DNA of 64,000 nt from NCBI GenBank assembly GCA_033557465.1, contig CM066031.1:1670222800-1670286799 (forward strand), written 5' to 3'. This document shows, piece by piece, positions 62,156 to 64,000 of this stretch. How positions within the stretch are numbered: position 1 is the stretch's first letter; each line of letters begins with the position of its first letter. The translations under genes were made by a program, and so were the position numbers. This DNA is from Ichthyophis bannanicus (taxonomy: Eukaryota; Chordata; Amphibia; Gymnophiona; Ichthyophiidae). Below the pieces are notes generated by a model. That model was not told the DNA's origin and did no database searches. It was given only the letters and a program-made list of their open reading frames with translations.

Positions 62156-62315
62156 AACTGAGGAGAGGCAGTGGGAAAGGCGGGAAGTCACCACGCAGGT
62201 GCGAGGAATGCTCCCAAAGGCTTCTGATTGGATGCTGGGGAGCATTTCCGTGCAGGCTCCGTCGGCGCCGACGTACCCACATGTGAAGACTCATCCCTGC
62301 TTGTTCCTGGAGATA
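62156..62315 (-). promoter_or_regulatory. H3 right (5') ITR
   Basis: CTGAGGAGAGGCAGTGGGAAAGGCGGG start, GGCTTCTGATTGGATGCTGG (contains an inverted CCAAT box, ATTGG), CCGTCGGCGCCGACG palindrome, terminus TTGTTCCTGGAGATA. Pairs with 45316-45359/51139-51280. The NRF1-type block is degenerate here (CACGCAGGTGCG). Leader 61941-62155 has no coding. Confidence 0.75.
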
Positions 62316-62585
62316 AGGTGTTTCCCACATCCTAAGCATGAGGTCATGCAATATCCGATGAATGGGTAAGGTCACGGCCTCCTTAGGGGCTGCTGGATAT
62401 TGAAGAATTTCAAGTTCTTCAGCTCTCGGTTCCTTCTCGGAAGTCACCATAATCAAGAGGCCCAGAGACACATCCCATATAAAATCTTGAAAAGACATGT
62501 CTTCCGGTGGAGACATTCGGCATTGTGGGGAAGAAGCCGGATCTTCCAGAAGAGCCTCTTCAGTACCGATGGATTCATCGGAAAG
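62316..62585 (-). pseudogene. DIRS gag-like ORF1 (H2), block before E14
   Basis: Minus strand: SPPEDMSFQDFIWDV, VTSEKEPRAEELEILQYP, KEAVTLPIHRILHDLMLRMWET (62516-62330), the same order as in E6 and H1, and directly continuing the block that ends at 45315. It is cut at 62585 by E14. Confidence 0.88.
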
Positions 62586-64000
62586 AGTAGTTACTCACCT
62601 GTAACAGGTGTTTTCCAGGAGCAGCAGGAATCAGTCCTCACTTATGGGTGACATCGGCGCCAATAGAGCCCCCGTGCAGAGCATTTCCCCAGCTTTCTAA
62701 GAAAGGCTTTGGGAATACTGCAAGCATGCGCGGTCCCCTTCCCGCCTAAAGGTGCCATCTTGCTCAGTCAAACGACATAGCTAAAAAACAGCACACAAAA
62801 AAATAAAAATGAACTATGTACAACTGCAACTCCCAGGGGAGGAGGGAGGGTTGTGAAGACTGATTCCTGCTGCTCCTGGAGAACACCTGTTACAGGTGAG
62901 TAACTACTCTTTCTCCAGGACCAAGCAGGAAGTCAGTCCTCACTTATGGGACTCCCCAGCTTCAGGCTACCAGGGACCCAGAGCTGAAAAATGAGCTCCC
63001 TCTAGCCTCAGCATCAGAGAAAGGATTTCACTGAAACACACCCCCACCAGTAGCCCAACCAGAGGGCTGGAGGATAGGAGTTGACTAAACCTCAAAAGAG
63101 ATTCCGGAGCACTGCCTGACCGAAAGCACTGTCCCTACGGGACTCCCTCTCCAGGCAGTAATGGGCCGCAAAGGTCTGGCTTGAGGATCAAGTTGCAGCC
63201 CTGCAGATGTCTGCCAACGGTACAGAGCGGAGATGAGCTACTGAGACAGCCATTGCCCTGACACGGTGGGCCGTGACCTGACCCTGCAAGGGAAGGTCAG
63301 TTGCCCTGTAAGCCCAGGTGATACAGTCAGCCACCCAGATGGACAAGGTACGCTTGGAGACAGGTACCCCCAAGTTATTGGGGTCAAAAGATACGAAGAG
63401 CTGAGTAGCCCTCCTATGCCCCTGCGTACGCTCAAGGTAGAAGGATAAGGCCCTCCTACAGTCCAGAGTATGCAGGACTGTCTCAGCCTGGCTGGCATGG
63501 GGCCTAGGGAAGAATGTTGGAAGAACCACCTCCTGGTTGAGATGGAAAGAGGAGACAACCTTGGGGTGGAACTTAGGATGAGTCTGAAGGACTACCCTGT
63601 TCCTATAGAAGCGAGTGTAGGGTCTGTCACAGACCAGGGCTTGAAGTTCACTCACTCGCCTGGCCGAGGTCAAGGCCACTAGGAATAGAGTCTTCCAGGA
63701 AAAGAAGCGTAGAGGACATGTAGCCATTGGTTCAAAAGGTGGGCGAGTCAGTTGCTGCAAGACCACATTCAATTCCCACTCAGGGGCCGGTGGACGGAGA
63801 GGAGGCTTGAGCAATAGTAAGCCTCTGAGAAACCTGGACACCAAGGGATGAACCGACAAAGAGTGTCCCTCCACCATTGAGTGGTGAGCTGCCAGAGCAG
63901 AGAGGTGGACCCGAACCTAACTAGACTTAAGGCCCTGATAGGACAAGTGCAGAAGGTACTGAAGCACTACTGGCACAGTGCAGCCGAAAGGATCTTCCTT
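62586..64000 (-). mobile_element. DIRS group 1 element E14, 3' part (runs off the window)
   Basis: Left ITR 62586-62769 (AGAGTAGTTACTCACCTGT, GACATCGGCGCCAATAGAG, GCAAGCATGCGCGG, GGTGCCATCTTGC), ICR 62852-62950, then YR. It is closest to E10 in sequence. Inserted in H2 gag after TTCATCGGAA. Right half not in window. Confidence 0.9.
63093..64000 (-). pseudogene. DIRS tyrosine recombinase (E14), partial, nonsense codons
   Basis: Open in 63877-63188: LVSRFLRGLLLLKPPLRPPAPEWELNVV, SARRVSELQALV (Arg), CRRALSFYLERTQGH, VSKRTLSIWVADC, AHRVRAMAVS (HxxR). A TGA replaces the Trp of ATWSSS at 63188, before the Tyr motif (about 63150), and there is a stop at about 63916 upstream. The N-terminus lies beyond the window. 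Confidence 0.85.

Larger units (their letters stand above)
45316..62315 (-). mobile_element. DIRS group 2 element H3, gag-bearing with degraded pol (interrupted by E12 and E13)
   Basis: Left ITR 45316-45359 plus 51139-51280, ICR 51353-51452, right ITR 62156-62315, and a long gag. Removing E12 and E13 leaves about 5.5 kb. Where RT/RNase H and YR should lie (51460-53590) there is about 2.1 kb with no recognisable YR or RT; only a faint RNase H trace near 52900-53000. H3 is thus probably a non-autonomous derivative. Flanks CACCGTTA / AGGTGTTT rejoin in H2 gag. Confidence 0.85.
29417..62585 (-). mobile_element. DIRS group 2 element H2, split into four blocks by E10, E11, H3 and E14
   Basis: H2 survives as 29417-29661 (part of left ITR and start of ICR), 35448-39233 (rest of ICR, YR, RT/RH, gag C-terminus), 44996-45315 and 62316-62585 (gag core and middle). 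Each break is filled by another DIRS element, and rejoining flanks restores sequence: GGTGAGTAA|CTATGCTATC, GTGTCAGGAA|ATTAGTCC, CACACCGTTA|AGGTGTTTCC. Its remaining 5' end lies beyond E14, outside the window. The outer about 80 bp of the left ITR are missing at the 29416/29417 junction. Confidence 0.9.

Noticed and set aside
61998..62516. Open minus frame crossing the H3/H2 boundary
   Set aside because: The first half is H2 gag, the second half is the H3 ITR and leader read by chance.

Overview
This is vertebrate nuclear DNA made almost entirely of transposable elements. No host gene, tRNA, rRNA or CRISPR array was found. The dominant elements are DIRS-type (tyrosine-recombinase) retrotransposons. 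They are accompanied by an L2/CR1-type LINE in two opposite pieces, an RTE-like LINE tail, an L1-ORF1-like fragment and a small endogenous-retrovirus pol fragment. Abundant DIRS plus L2/CR1 and RTE remnants suggests an amphibian, perhaps a caecilian or salamander; this is inference, since no species-diagnostic gene is present.

Each DIRS element encodes, in order, a gag-like protein (ORF1), a reverse transcriptase / RNase H / methyltransferase-like polyprotein, and a tyrosine recombinase (YR). Inverted terminal repeats (ITRs) flank these genes. An internal complementary region (ICR) lies next to the YR end and is the reverse complement of both termini joined head to tail, the template signature of a circular DIRS intermediate. 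Three groups occur. Group 1 (G1) is CpG-rich with ITRs containing GTCGGCGCCGAC, and includes the best-preserved copies. Group 2 (G2) is AT-richer and older, with termini ending in GTTCCTGGAGATA. Group 3 (G3) is one strongly decayed copy.

Layout. 1-1271: 5' part of a G1 element (E1, minus). 1272-2090: L1-like debris. 2091-3271: 5' end of a G2 element (E2). 3283-3600: RTE tail. 3890-4724 plus 15963-16317: plus-strand L2/CR1 LINE split by G2 element H1 (4725-15962), which is itself split in gag by G2 element E6 (9780-15356). 16318-19478: minus-strand L2/CR1 LINE lying inside the plus LINE. 19479-29416: G3 element E8, split in its RT domain by G1 element E9 (21968-27751, the most intact). From 29417 a G2 element, H2, is spread over 33 kb as 29417-29661, 35448-39233, 44996-45315 and 62316-62585. 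It is broken by E10 (29662-35447), E11 (39234-44995), H3 (45316-62315) and E14 (62586 to the window end). H3 is in turn broken by E12 (45360-51138) and E13 (54576-60317, the only plus-strand DIRS copy).

Gag, RT and YR of one element would work together: gag packages the RNA, RT/RH copies it, the ICR templates circularisation, and YR integrates the circle without target-site duplication. E9, E12 and E13 are each only a few mutations from full coding capacity. The most notable observations are the clean multi-level nesting with recoverable empty sites, a long -1 overlapping frame that stays open across RT/RH and leads into YR in several copies, and a gag-retaining element (H3) whose pol region has largely gone.
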